Assembly: GCA_016928395.1 (NCBI GenBank)
Contig: JAFGKV010000326.1
Span: 1-17,561 of the forward strand
Reading direction: 5' to 3'
Source: Candidatus Fermentibacterota bacterium
GTDB taxonomy: Bacteria > JAFGKV01
Length of the DNA stretch: 17,561 bases
The translations under genes and the position numbers were made by a program. The first letter of the stretch is position 1; every line of letters begins with the position of its first letter. The notes beneath the pieces are model-generated. The model was not told where the DNA came from. It made no database searches and saw only the letters and a list, made by a program, of their open reading frames with translations. Below are positions 1 through 7,582 of this stretch, in pieces.

Positions 1-95
1 ACCAATCAATCCCTCGTGTGTCATGTGTTCGTCTCATTGGTGATACCGACAGGGAAGGGAGAATGTTCAAGAGCTTCAACCTACTATGGGTTCGA

Positions 96-140
96 CTCGC
101 TTCGTTCGCAGTTTCCAGGGTTCAGGGTTCAGGGTTCAGT
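96..140 (+). repeat. Intergenic repeat module I, copy 1 (CTCGCTTCG + TTCAGGG heptamers)
   Basis: The module starts with CTCGCTTCGTTCGCAGT and runs into about three copies of the heptamer TTCAGGG. The same arrangement occurs on the minus strand at 4338-4376. Aligned without gaps over about 41 bases, the two differ at about seven positions by eye. A third, partial copy (GCTTCG..TCGCAGTT.CCAG) is at 16174-16193. The copies lie in unrelated intergenic regions, so this looks like a dispersed genomic repeat and not a gene-specific site. Confidence 0.7.
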
Positions 141-288
141 GCGGCCTCTGAGGGTGCGGGGCGCACTCAGATTTTTCAAGTGAGAGAGGACGCGGCGCAG
201 CGGGAGGGCACAGTGTCCCTCCCCTACAGAGCTCTTCGAGGAACACTTGCCTCGTGGGGGCGACCGCCCCTGGTCGCCCGCCGGGGGG

Positions 289-324
289 AATCGGGGTCGG
301 CATCGCTATCGCAGTCGTAGTCGA
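289..324 (+). repeat. Degenerate hexamer array, six NNTCGN units
   Basis: Six consecutive hexamers fit NNTCGN with fixed central TCG: AATCGG, GGTCGG, CATCGC, TATCGC, AGTCGT, AGTCGA. Read on the other strand this is a GAYNNC repeat, which would encode Asp at every second codon. It lies outside any supported gene. Its origin and role are unknown. Confidence 0.6.
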
Positions 325-426
325 CGACCCGGGCATGCGAGCACGAGTGGGAGCCTTCACCTGCACACGTACGCACGGTCGGCGCCGTAGTAACCGCATT
401 CCCGCGCCCGGGTCCAACCCGAGAGG

Positions 427-702
427 CTATCGGCACAGCAGCAGAAGCCATCCGATGAGCCCGACTATGACCGCCACATGCAGGGCCACCATGACGCGCC
501 ACCACGTGAGCGGCCGGCCTTCAGCCTCGCACGTACTCCTGTAGTCGGCCAGTTCCGCATAGTGACGGATGTTGATCAGACCCGTCAAGCGCCCGCGTCC
601 GTGTCGTCTGAGAGTTGGCACGACGATGCACATGTGAATCACCACGCCCAGAAGAAGCAGCGCGAACAGCCCAACCCAGAAGACGACTATATCGATGACC
701 AT
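427..702 (-). CDS. Small two-span membrane protein, unknown function
   Basis: This is a 91-residue protein that I cannot assign to a named family. Residues about 4-28 (IVVFWVGLFALLLLGVVIH) and 68-90 (VMVALHVAVIVGLIGWLLLL) are strongly hydrophobic. The basic, polar stretch between them (RRHGRGR..RHYAELADYRS) would form a short loop, most likely cytoplasmic by the positive-inside rule. The ATG at 702 is preceded by GAGAAGG seven bases upstream, a good ribosome binding site, and the frame closes cleanly with TAG. It stands alone between two non-coding stretches and is divergent from the cytochrome operon. The two-helix hydrophobicity and the ribosome binding site are the case for a real gene. 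I infer nothing about function. Confidence 0.6.
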   Translation of the reverse strand: MVIDIVVFWVGLFALLLLGVVIHMCIVVPTLRRHGRGRLTGLINIRHYAELADYRSTCEAEGRPLTWWRVMVALHVAVIVGLIGWLLLLCR

Positions 703-1245
703 ACTGCTACCTTCTCGTCAGTGTCCTCAGTGAGGAGTGGACGCAGAAATCCCCGGCGGACTTCTGATCTCCCGCCCCCAGATCCACCATGTCTCTTTGC
801 CGAAGGCGCACTGGTTGCCATTGCTGTTCCTTTCAGGAGTCTCGTGACAGCCTGATCGTTGAATCATTCACCGGCGTCTTGCGCCGTTGGCAGGGTCTGC
901 CTTGTGTGCCAAGATTCGTGGCGAACCGTGGGTGGGCAAGCACGGCGTCAACGCGCCGACCGTGCATCTGGTAACGGTGCAGCGCACTGCCCAAGAGCCG
1001 AAAGCCGCGTATTCTGCGGGTCGGGACCACGGTTTGTCGGGCCAGGCCCCCGCAGGCCCGAGCCTGCGACTGTCTCAAGATCCCCTCCTGCAGGGCACGG
1101 ACTTGACACGAGATGAGAATGGCTCTTAGTAAATGGCAGACCTGGAGGAACGCGGGCCCGCTCGCTGGCCGCGCCCCCTCCCGAGGCGCCTGTGTGACAG
1201 GGAGTGTCCTCCGCCGGTGCAACCGTATCTTCAAAGGGGAGAACC
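703..1245. other. Divergent intergenic region upstream of the cytochrome operon
   Basis: This 543-base stretch separates the minus-strand small membrane protein from the plus-strand cytochrome gene. Several frames stay open in it on both strands, but none has a recognisable product, and the longest (minus strand, 833-1369) runs into the cytochrome antisense. It should hold promoters for both flanking units. Only one candidate, at 1103-1132, is listed. Confidence 0.5.
1103..1132 (+). promoter_or_regulatory. Possible sigma70-type promoter for the cytochrome operon
   Basis: A perfect TTGACA -35 hexamer at 1103-1108 is followed after 18 bases by TAGTAA (1127-1132), a weak match to the -10 consensus. 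It would give a leader of about 105 bases before the ATG at 1246. The perfect -35 is the main support. The -10 is poor and the sigma specificity of this organism is unknown. Confidence 0.3.
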
Positions 1246-2595
1246 ATGAGCGTGTGGCGATGTGCTGGTATCGGGCTGCTCTCGTCCGTCTCGATTGTGG
1301 GTGCACAGCCTTATGGGGAAGCCCAGAAGGGAACCAGACCCTACCGTGACTTTGAACGACCGGAGGCATGTCGGCAGTGCCATGTCGATGCGTACTCCCA
1401 GTGGAAGGGGAGCATGATGGGCAATGCCTTCACCCATCACTGGGATGAGATCGAGTACTTCGGCCTCGCCGTTGAGCATGCCAAGCGAGACCCGAAGTTC
1501 AAAGATGTCGTGGATGGATGCAATGGCTGCCATGCGCCTTTGGCCTTCCTCGCCGGTGATCTCCCTCCCCAGCCCCCCAGCGAGAACACCCGGGCGAACG
1601 AGTCGGTATCCTGTGATCTCTGCCACACTATCTCAGGGTACGATGAGACCGCGCTCTTCAACTTCAGCTATCATTCCGATCCCGGGCGGTTGAAGTATGG
1701 CAACCGTGGCGGAGACTCGTCTCCGCATCACGACCTGATGCGTACCGATCATCTGTCAGTAGCCAGATTCTGCGCCAACTGCCATAATGAGAAGAGCCCG
1801 TGGGATGTGTATGTGAAATCGACATACAATGAATGGCTGGCAGGCCCCTATAGCGCAGAAGGCGTGCAGTGCCAGCAGTGTCACATGCCCCGGGCGCCTG
1901 GCGTCCGCGCTCTCACCGACACCAAGCGCTACGACGACGTTCGACAGCACACCTTCCAGGGCGCCCATGCACCCAGCAAGACCGCCGGAGCCATTGACGT
2001 GATCGTTCATGCCGATGCCGAGGAGTATGAGATCGGCGATTTGGCGGTGTTCACCGTGGTCTTGTTCAATCAGAAGGCCGGCCACAAGATCCCCACGGGT
2101 TCGGTGGAGGATCGCCTGCTGCATCTGCACGTAGAGGCGATCGATGCCTCGGGCAGGGTCTACCATCTCCCAGTGGATCGCAAGGGATTCGAGGGAGAGG
2201 AATACACCATCGGATCCGAGGCCAAGGCCTATCAGGATTTCGCGGACATGATCCATGTGCCCGACGGGTTTGACGGCCTTCCGCGAGATGGAGTTCCCGC
2301 GGGTGATCGCATCTTCAGGATGCCCTACTTCACCGAGAAGGGCATCATGACCATCTGCCAGTGGAATACGGCCAGCCTGGGCGTTGACTACCGGATCGGT
2401 CCACGGGAGACGAAGTTGGAGACATTCACCTGGATCGTGCCCGATGAGGTCGAACCGGGGCCCGTGCGCGTGCGGGCGCACTTACACTACCAGCTCTTGG
2501 TGAAGCCTGTGGCAGACTTCCTGGGCGTGCCGGAGGAAGAGTCGGCCTTGCGCCTCATCGGTGAGGCGTCCACCACGGTCTCCATCTTCGACTAG
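1246..2595 (+). CDS. Secreted pentaheme c-type cytochrome
   Basis: This 449-residue periplasmic or surface electron carrier has a Sec signal peptide at residues 1-20, with likely cleavage after VGA. Five CXXCH heme-attachment motifs follow: CRQCH (42-46), CNGCH (92-96), CDLCH (123-127), CANCH (176-180) and CQQCH (209-213). Other His residues, such as HH at 64-65, are possible distal ligands. From about residue 250 there is a heme-free beta-rich domain containing AGHKIPTG (278-285), a motif I associate with the C-terminal domains of cytochrome c554-like multiheme proteins. I chose ATG 1246 because AAAGGGGAG lies just upstream and the signal peptide begins there. An in-frame GTG at 1204 would add 14 residues without a ribosome binding site. 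The heme-porin gene follows after 11 bases, so the two are probably co-transcribed. Electron donor and acceptor cannot be read from sequence. Confidence 0.93.
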   Translation: MSVWRCAGIGLLSSVSIVGAQPYGEAQKGTRPYRDFERPEACRQCHVDAYSQWKGSMMGNAFTHHWDEIEYFGLAVEHAKRDPKFKDVVDGCNGCHAPLAFLAGDLPPQPPSENTRANESVSCDLCHTISGYDETALFNFSYHSDPGRLKYGNRGGDSSPHHDLMRTDHLSVARFCANCHNEKSPWDVYVKSTYNEWLAGPYSAEGVQCQQCHMPRAPGVRALTDTKRYDDVRQHTFQGAHAPSKTAGAIDVIVHADAEEYEIGDLAVFTVVLFNQKAGHKIPTGSVEDRLLHLHVEAIDASGRVYHLPVDRKGFEGEEYTIGSEAKAYQDFADMIHVPDGFDGLPRDGVPAGDRIFRMPYFTEKGIMTICQWNTASLGVDYRIGPRETKLETFTWIVPDEVEPGPVRVRAHLHYQLLVKPVADFLGVPEEESALRLIGEASTTVSIFD

Positions 2596-2606
2596 GAGAG
2601 CTTGCC

Positions 2607-3824
2607 ATGAACCCTCGTATCTGGCCACTCGCAGTTCTCACCGCCATCACAGTGGCGGCGCCCTCCAATGCCATGCCGGGATTCGCCAGGAAGTACCGCA
2701 TGAGCTGCACCACGTGCCATGCGCCGTTTCCCCGGCTGAAAGACTATGGCGACGAGTTCGCGGGCAATGGCTTCAGGCTGCCGGAAGGTGAGCCCGCACG
2801 GGCCACCGTTGACACCGGCGATCCCATTCTTGAACTCGCCCGTGACGTATCGCTGGGCTTTCGCATGGATTCTTACATTACCTACGAAGACGACGGGGAT
2901 CCAAGCGAGAACGACCTGAAGACCCCCTACAATCTGAAGATCATCTCGGGAGGACCCATCGCGAGGAGTCTCTCCTACTACTTTTATTTCTTTCTCTCCG
3001 AACGCGGCGAGATCGCGGGCATCGAAGATGCCTTCGTGTTCCTGAGCAATCTGTTCAACTCGGGCGTGAACCTCACCATCGGGCAGTTCGCCGTGTCAGA
3101 TCCTCTGCTCAAGGGAGAACTCCGGCTCACCTACGAAGGCTATGAGGTCTTCAAGCGCGCTCCGCCCAACTCCTCTTCCAATCTGAAGTACGACAGGGGC
3201 GTCGTCCTGGACTATGGAACTCCCTTTGGCATGGATCTCGTGCTGCAGGTCGTCAACGGCAACGGAATTGGCGAAGGATCGGGAGCGTCAAAGAACCTGG
3301 ATTCAGACAATGGCAAGAATGTGATGTTCAGGGCCGCTCAGGCCTTGGGGCCGGCCTCTGTCGGCGGGTTCGTATATCATGGCACGGAGCGCCGCGACGG
3401 GTATGACAACACGGTGCACTATCTCGGAGGAGATCTCTCCGTGGCCCGCGGCCCCGCGCAGATGACGGCCCTCTACCTCCGGCGTACCGATGCCAATGGG
3501 TACTTCCTTGCGAACGAACAGGAGGTGGTCTCCGACGGTCTCATCGTGGAGGCCACCGTGGTGCCCTCGGACAAGGGACGATGGGCCTTCGCCGCGCTCT
3601 ACAACTGGTTCGACTCGGACTATGCGCTCGAATGGGAGGACCTTGGTCCACGCGATGGGATCGTTGGCCTTGACTACGAGACCCTGGCGATCAATGCCAG
3701 CTACCTTCTCGCCCGCAATGCCCGGTGCATGGCAGAGTATACTCGGATACTCAAGGATGAAAGCCGGGCCATGGGCTTCAAGAACAAGAACCGCTTTTTG
3801 GCAGGGATCTCGGTCGGGTTCTAG
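2607..3824 (+). CDS. Outer-membrane porin-like beta-barrel with N-terminal heme c motif
   Basis: This is a 405-residue exported protein. A signal peptide ends at about residue 22 (PSNA), followed directly by GFARKYRMSCTTCHAPF, with one heme-binding motif, CTTCH, at residues 34-38. The rest looks like a beta-barrel: alternating hydrophobic and aromatic stretches (for example SLSYYFYFFLS), many Gly/Asp/Asn turns, and a terminal segment FLAGISVGF ending in the C-terminal Phe typical of proteins assembled by the BAM machinery. Porin-like proteins with a single N-terminal heme c motif are known as uncharacterised neighbours of multiheme cytochromes. A role in moving electrons across or to the outer membrane is inferred from this layout. 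AGGAGAG precedes the ATG, and the gene lies 11 bases after the pentaheme cytochrome, so it is very likely in the same operon. Confidence 0.87.
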   Translation: MNPRIWPLAVLTAITVAAPSNAMPGFARKYRMSCTTCHAPFPRLKDYGDEFAGNGFRLPEGEPARATVDTGDPILELARDVSLGFRMDSYITYEDDGDPSENDLKTPYNLKIISGGPIARSLSYYFYFFLSERGEIAGIEDAFVFLSNLFNSGVNLTIGQFAVSDPLLKGELRLTYEGYEVFKRAPPNSSSNLKYDRGVVLDYGTPFGMDLVLQVVNGNGIGEGSGASKNLDSDNGKNVMFRAAQALGPASVGGFVYHGTERRDGYDNTVHYLGGDLSVARGPAQMTALYLRRTDANGYFLANEQEVVSDGLIVEATVVPSDKGRWAFAALYNWFDSDYALEWEDLGPRDGIVGLDYETLAINASYLLARNARCMAEYTRILKDESRAMGFKNKNRFLAGISVGF

Positions 3825-3942
3825 CGGCCATAGGCCTTTCGCCTCTCTCGCCGAAGCCCGACGGCCGTCTAGACCATGGATCCGTGCCCGGGCGCCGGGT
3901 GTTCCACGAATGCCCACCATGGACGGCCACAAAGGAGGCTCC

Positions 3943-4281
3943 ATGCGTTCACATCCGAGGCTCATGCGCTTTGTCCGTTCGGCGGGCGCGGCATTGGCGG
4001 TTGTCGTGCTCGTCGTCTGTTCCTGCAATGTACGGGACCTGTTCCAGAACGATGACGAGATTTCCCTCTACGCCACGGTCCGCAACTTTGCAGGCCTGGA
4101 CGGATGCGGGTGGGTCCTCCAGGCTGATGAGCAAATGACCTATGAACCCACGAATCTCGACCCACTGGTCCATCAAGAAGGCTTGAGGGTGTGGGTCAAG
4201 CTCCGCCATCGCCGTGATCTCTACAGCTTCTGCATGGTCGGCCCCATGGTGGACGTGATCGCCATCCGTCCGATCCGCTGA
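3943..4281 (+). CDS. Small predicted lipoprotein, 112 residues
   Basis: The N-terminus is a basic region plus a hydrophobic core (GAALAVVVLVVCSC) ending in a lipobox-like VVCSC. Cys28, with Ser at -1, is the likely lipidation site. The mature part of about 85 residues contains GCGWVLQADEQ, then EGLRVWVKLRHRRDLYSFCMVGP. I recognise this pattern loosely from small uncharacterised lipoproteins of Bacteroidetes (GCGW.., ..GL.V.V.., ..CMVG), without a known function. Two mature cysteines (in GCGW and SFCMVG) could pair as a disulfide. The start is set by a strong AAAGGAGG five bases before ATG 3943. The frame stays open far upstream, but that part is only a shadow of the porin gene. The 118-base gap to the porin makes co-transcription likely but not certain. 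Confidence 0.78.
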   Translation: MRSHPRLMRFVRSAGAALAVVVLVVCSCNVRDLFQNDDEISLYATVRNFAGLDGCGWVLQADEQMTYEPTNLDPLVHQEGLRVWVKLRHRRDLYSFCMVGPMVDVIAIRPIR

Positions 4282-4311
4282 GGAAGTCAGGAAGTGAAGA
4301 GGTGAAGATGG
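4281..4311 (-). repeat. Intergenic repeat module II, copy 1 (CTTCACCTCTTCACTTC)
   Basis: Read on the minus strand this stretch gives CTTCACCTCTTCACTTCC. It resembles the pyrimidine-rich CTCTTC/TTCAC phrases on the minus strand at about 7661-7690 and the plus strand at 16305-16339. It starts right at the stop codon of the lipoprotein gene. Confidence 0.5.
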
Positions 4312-4337
4312 TAGGCAGTCAGCGCCCCTCCTGACCC

Positions 4338-4396
4338 CCGAACCCTGAACCCTGTGCACTGCGCGCGAAGCGAGCCGTCCATCCATCCATTCTTCC
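4338..4396 (-). repeat. Intergenic repeat module I, copy 2, with TGGATGG tract
   Basis: Read on the minus strand, a GAATGGATGGATGG tract (4376-4396 region) leads into CTCGCTTCGCGCGCAGT and then CAGGGTTCAGGGTTCGGGG. The second part aligns without gaps to the plus-strand copy at 96-140. The TGGATGG tract matches the larger array at 15911-15988, where an ACAGGGTTCGGGGT phrase also sits next to it. The module fills most of the convergent gap between the lipoprotein gene and the GWxTD gene. I see no stem with a T-run that would mark an ordinary terminator. Confidence 0.7.
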
Positions 4397-4430
4397 CCAT
4401 CATTCCGCGTTCTCACCCCCTCGCCCCATC

Positions 4431-6386
4431 CTACTCCCCCTGCCCGCATACCAAGAACGCCTCTTGCCCGGTGGCGGTGGCGCCGACTACATCGTCGATG
4501 CATCGGAGATGGAACTGGTAGGCGCCCCCAGGCACGGGCGGGAGCTGGACTTCCACGGTGGAGAAGAGGGAAGTGCCCGGCCCCTGAATCTCAGTTTCCA
4601 CGGAGACTTCGGTCCCGCGACGCCCGCCAAAGACCTTCCGCCACCAGGACCGTTCGTCTGTTCGCCTGACCGCATAGGTAATGCTGCCCTGATGAATATT
4701 CCAGCGCGCCGGCGTCATACCGTGCACCTCGAAGTACATGGCCAGAGTACCCAGCGAGCCATACGCGGGGAGTGCCGCGGGAATGAGATCGGTCGTCTCC
4801 AAGGGGATCCCGCCGGCAACCGGGTTCTCGCCCACCCAACAGGGGATCGGCCCCGAAAGGAGAAGCCGCGATGACGACGGAGGGCTGACCAGGAGCGTCG
4901 TGTCCACCCGGGCCCAGGTGCCGGTCGACCGATCCTCGACTTCCAGCGAGAACTCCCACTCGCCCGCGGTGAGCGTCTCCACAAACGCGGCGCTGAACCC
5001 AGGCGATTCCGTGCATCCGCGGATCCGGTCGGTTTCGAAACGCTCGGAGGCACGCCGGGACTCGCCGGACTCCAGGCAGCGCCACCTCGTCGCAACAGAG
5101 AATCGGGCGTAGGGCGGTGTGTGACCATCCCACTGGAACTCGACGCCCCTGGTGGGGATGTCCACCGCCGCCACGGCCAGACCTCCATCTCCCCGGGGCA
5201 GCACCCATGATCGGGCTGCCATGGCCAGGGGCAGCTCTCCATCATGCGGATCATAGCGCTCCTTGAGCCGCTTGATCAACCGAACTCCCTCGACAAAGCT
5301 CAGAGAATCACGTCTTCCCGCACCCGCCAGGTGGAACCGCCCCAAGAGGCTTCTGTCATCCAGGGCTATGGTGAACTCAGGGTAGTGGTAGCGCAGCTCC
5401 TCGTACCGGAGGGAACCGTCATCGGTAATCTCGGGCCGTATCCGAGTTTGCTCCACGGGTTCACCGAAACGAATCAAGAGGACTCCCGGCTCGGTGCGAT
5501 GCCCGTCCCAGGCCCCGGGCCGTGAACGACATCGAACAGAGGCGATAGTGATCCGGGCATAGTGTTCCAGCAGCCGTTCGTTCTCCTGCGTGAGGAGCCG
5601 CGGATCACGGTGATCCCACGCCGAGTCCTCGGCCGGGGTCGGCTGGTCGAGGCGACGCAGATCCAGGCCGCGACGGGAGAAGAAGAAATCGGGATCGTTG
5701 TACAGGGCTCGCGCCGAATCGGGAGCAGACTCCAGGAACACGGCGAACTCCCGGGCGGCCTCCTCCGGATCGCCCTCGCGCCACAAAGCCGCACCCAAGA
5801 GCGCATGGGCGTTGGGCTCTCCGCCGAACAGCGCGGCGGAGGTCGCATGACGGATAGCCGTATCCCAACGGCCCAGGGCCACGGCCAGTTCCGCCAGGCG
5901 CATCTCGGCCGTGCCGTGACTCCCGGGAGTCTGACGAAGCCTGGTCAGGTAGTCAAACGCCGCCTCCAGGTCTTCGTCGCCATACGTGGCCAGGGAGATG
6001 GGGCCGCTCACCATGTGCACATACCGCAGCCCCTCGGCGACGTGGTGATCGGCCAGGCTGAGGAGCGCCTCGGGATCGTTCTCGCGGAGCTTGAGCAGCC
6101 TACGCCACTGGCGGGCGGCATCATACCACAGACCACACCGCTGCAACACCCTCGCATAGGCCCGCCGGCACGACTCACAGGAGGGAAAGCGATCCGCAAG
6201 CTCGGCCGCATGCTTCCTCGCCAGATAGCGCTGCCGTGGCGTCACAGCCTCCTCGATCTCTCCCAGGAGCCGGCGTGCCTGTGCCTCCGCATCCGAGCGT
6301 GGCGCCGATGCGACAGCATAAGTCGGCGCCGTGGCCCAGAGGCAGACTGCGGCCATCAGAGCCCGAAGCGCGAAACTGGGGTTCAA
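4431..6386 (-). CDS. Secreted TPR / GWxTD-domain protein
   Basis: This is a 651-residue exported protein of unknown function. Residues 1-27 form a signal peptide (ALRALMAAVCLWATAPTYAVA). Residues about 35-230 are helical TPR-like repeats (GLWYDAARQWRRLL, LGRWDTAIRHATSAALFG, GDPEEAAREFAVFLESAP). Next comes the GWxTD-type region: WDHRDPRLLTQENERLLEHYARI (about 257-279), then GAWDGHRTEPGVLLIRFGEP (291-310). The rest is beta-rich. The family's GW.TD signature is degenerate here (AWDGHRTEPG), while the following G-[IV]-x-[IL]-R-[FY]-G-x-P part is intact. GWxTD proteins are common in Gemmatimonadetes, Acidobacteria and FCB lineages and lack an assigned role. The chosen start is TTG at 6386, overlapping the Eis-like stop codon by four bases (TTGA). 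It gives the signal peptide a basic N-region, which the internal ATG at 6356 would not. Confidence 0.8.
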   Translation of the reverse strand: MNPSFALRALMAAVCLWATAPTYAVASAPRSDAEAQARRLLGEIEEAVTPRQRYLARKHAAELADRFPSCESCRRAYARVLQRCGLWYDAARQWRRLLKLRENDPEALLSLADHHVAEGLRYVHMVSGPISLATYGDEDLEAAFDYLTRLRQTPGSHGTAEMRLAELAVALGRWDTAIRHATSAALFGGEPNAHALLGAALWREGDPEEAAREFAVFLESAPDSARALYNDPDFFFSRRGLDLRRLDQPTPAEDSAWDHRDPRLLTQENERLLEHYARITIASVRCRSRPGAWDGHRTEPGVLLIRFGEPVEQTRIRPEITDDGSLRYEELRYHYPEFTIALDDRSLLGRFHLAGAGRRDSLSFVEGVRLIKRLKERYDPHDGELPLAMAARSWVLPRGDGGLAVAAVDIPTRGVEFQWDGHTPPYARFSVATRWRCLESGESRRASERFETDRIRGCTESPGFSAAFVETLTAGEWEFSLEVEDRSTGTWARVDTTLLVSPPSSSRLLLSGPIPCWVGENPVAGGIPLETTDLIPAALPAYGSLGTLAMYFEVHGMTPARWNIHQGSITYAVRRTDERSWWRKVFGGRRGTEVSVETEIQGPGTSLFSTVEVQLPPVPGGAYQFHLRCIDDVVGATATGQEAFLVCGQGE

Positions 6387-7552
6387 AACCAATCCAGAAA
6401 GAACGGTGGCTCGGCAGGTAGTCCTGGGGAGAGTGTCTCCAGTGCCGCGCCCCGCTCCCCTACCACAGCGCCGGATCGTCGCGCGGTTGTACTCGAGAGG
6501 CTGCCCCACACCAGTGATGAGAGATCGGCGATGTCCAGCTCCGCCTGAGGCATGCCCGCGCCGGGGGATGCCCCAATGCCCCGCTCCCTGACCGCAAGCC
6601 AAAAAGGACCCGCATTCCACTGGCACAGGGCGTCACGGATCGCCAGCGATACCCCTTCGGCCGATGGCGCGTGGGGTTGGGTAGCCAGCAGCCCCAGATC
6701 CACGAGCCGCACCATGGGGCCTCGAATCGTCGACTTCTCCACCCCCTCTCCCTCCAGATTGGTCAAGGGATCGTCCACCGCGACCTTGAGCTCGATCTTG
6801 CCGACCTGGCCGGCATGGTTCGCCAGGAAGGCCAGCAGGGCATCCCTGGCACACGCTGTGGTCCATGCCCAGTCATGGACGGTGCATGTGCCGCCCATCC
6901 GGGAGTCCAACGGCGACCGTGCGAGGTCGAAGATCACATACCCCGCGCCGTCCCCCCCCCAGATGGCGCATCTGCGGGGGCGAAGCGGCCGGTCAAGCAG
7001 CCGCCGCCAGTCCCGCTCGATACGGGCCAGCGCCCCCGGGCCCTGCGCCGCCCAGGCGCGTTGAATCTCATCGAGAGTTTTCCAGGAGTCGACGCCCGCC
7101 ATTCGGCAGCTCCCCGAAGTCACAGGGCGCCGGAGAAACCCCGGCTGCCGCAGCGTGATTTTGACCATGGGAGTTCCCTGACCCCATCCCAGGCGGCGGT
7201 AGAAGCTGAAATCGAACGGATGCAGAATCGCCCACATAACCTGCTGCGTCCTCAGATGGTCCAACGCATACTGCATGAGTTCGCGGGCAAGGCCCCGGCC
7301 CCGGGCGCACGGCGCGGTGGCGACGCCCCCTATGGCGCCCACCGCGGCCGGTGACGGCCCGGTGAGTCTCTTGGGTTCCACGATGGCCGCAGTGAGCAGC
7401 TCATCGCCTTCGTACCCTGCGATGAGCCAGCCCGGGGGCACCTCATCGATCCAGTTGTCGACCTGTTCAGTGGTCAGGATGAAGGAGTAGGCAAGCAGGT
7501 CTTTAAGGGCAGGCCGATCATGGGGACGAAGGGGGCCGAACGTCACGTCCAT
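6383..7552 (-). CDS. Eis-like GNAT N-acetyltransferase with SCP2-type C-terminal domain
   Basis: This 389-residue protein has the three-part Eis architecture: an N-terminal GNAT fold, a second GNAT-like domain and an SCP2-like C-terminal domain. The acetyl-CoA loop is VATAPCARGRGLARELMQYA (about 78-97). LHPFDFSFYRRLGW (110-123) carries the family's conserved Tyr (Tyr118), which in characterised Eis acts as general acid. The protein ends in DWF; in mycobacterial Eis the C-terminal Phe carboxylate serves as catalytic base, so a preserved terminal Phe is notable. Eis enzymes acetylate amines such as aminoglycosides, polyamines or protein lysines; the substrate here cannot be told. ATG 7552 is preceded by AAAGGAACC. 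The downstream GWxTD gene overlaps the stop by four bases, so the two are translationally coupled. The acetyl-acceptor might lie in the cell envelope, but that is speculation. Confidence 0.87.
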   Translation of the reverse strand: MDVTFGPLRPHDRPALKDLLAYSFILTTEQVDNWIDEVPPGWLIAGYEGDELLTAAIVEPKRLTGPSPAAVGAIGGVATAPCARGRGLARELMQYALDHLRTQQVMWAILHPFDFSFYRRLGWGQGTPMVKITLRQPGFLRRPVTSGSCRMAGVDSWKTLDEIQRAWAAQGPGALARIERDWRRLLDRPLRPRRCAIWGGDGAGYVIFDLARSPLDSRMGGTCTVHDWAWTTACARDALLAFLANHAGQVGKIELKVAVDDPLTNLEGEGVEKSTIRGPMVRLVDLGLLATQPHAPSAEGVSLAIRDALCQWNAGPFWLAVRERGIGASPGAGMPQAELDIADLSSLVWGSLSSTTARRSGAVVGERGAALETLSPGLPAEPPFFLDWF

Positions 7553-7582
7553 GCCTGGTTCCTTTCAGGCGGGAGGCGAGTG

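Larger units (their letters stand above)
1..426. other. Non-coding stretch with repeat modules
   Basis: I see no credible gene here. The open frames are short, overlap on both strands and lack a convincing ribosome binding site or recognisable protein. The stretch carries two low-complexity modules, listed separately at 96-140 and 289-324. The second one explains the Asp-rich translation of the minus-strand frames. Confidence 0.6.

Noticed and set aside
116-139. Telomere-like TTCAGGG repeat as a linear replicon end
   Set aside because: Only about three units, embedded in a dispersed module that also occurs internally at 4338-4376; not at a molecule end.
833-1369. 178-codon minus-strand frame upstream of and overlapping the cytochrome start
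   Set aside because: Arg/His-rich translation without domain, overlaps the signal peptide region of a certain gene on the other strand.
5562-6548. Long plus-strand open frame (about 328 codons) opposite the GWxTD gene
   Set aside because: It is antisense to a protein with signal peptide, TPR pattern and family motifs; its own translation is Arg/Pro/Gln-rich with no domain, typical of a GC-rich shadow frame.
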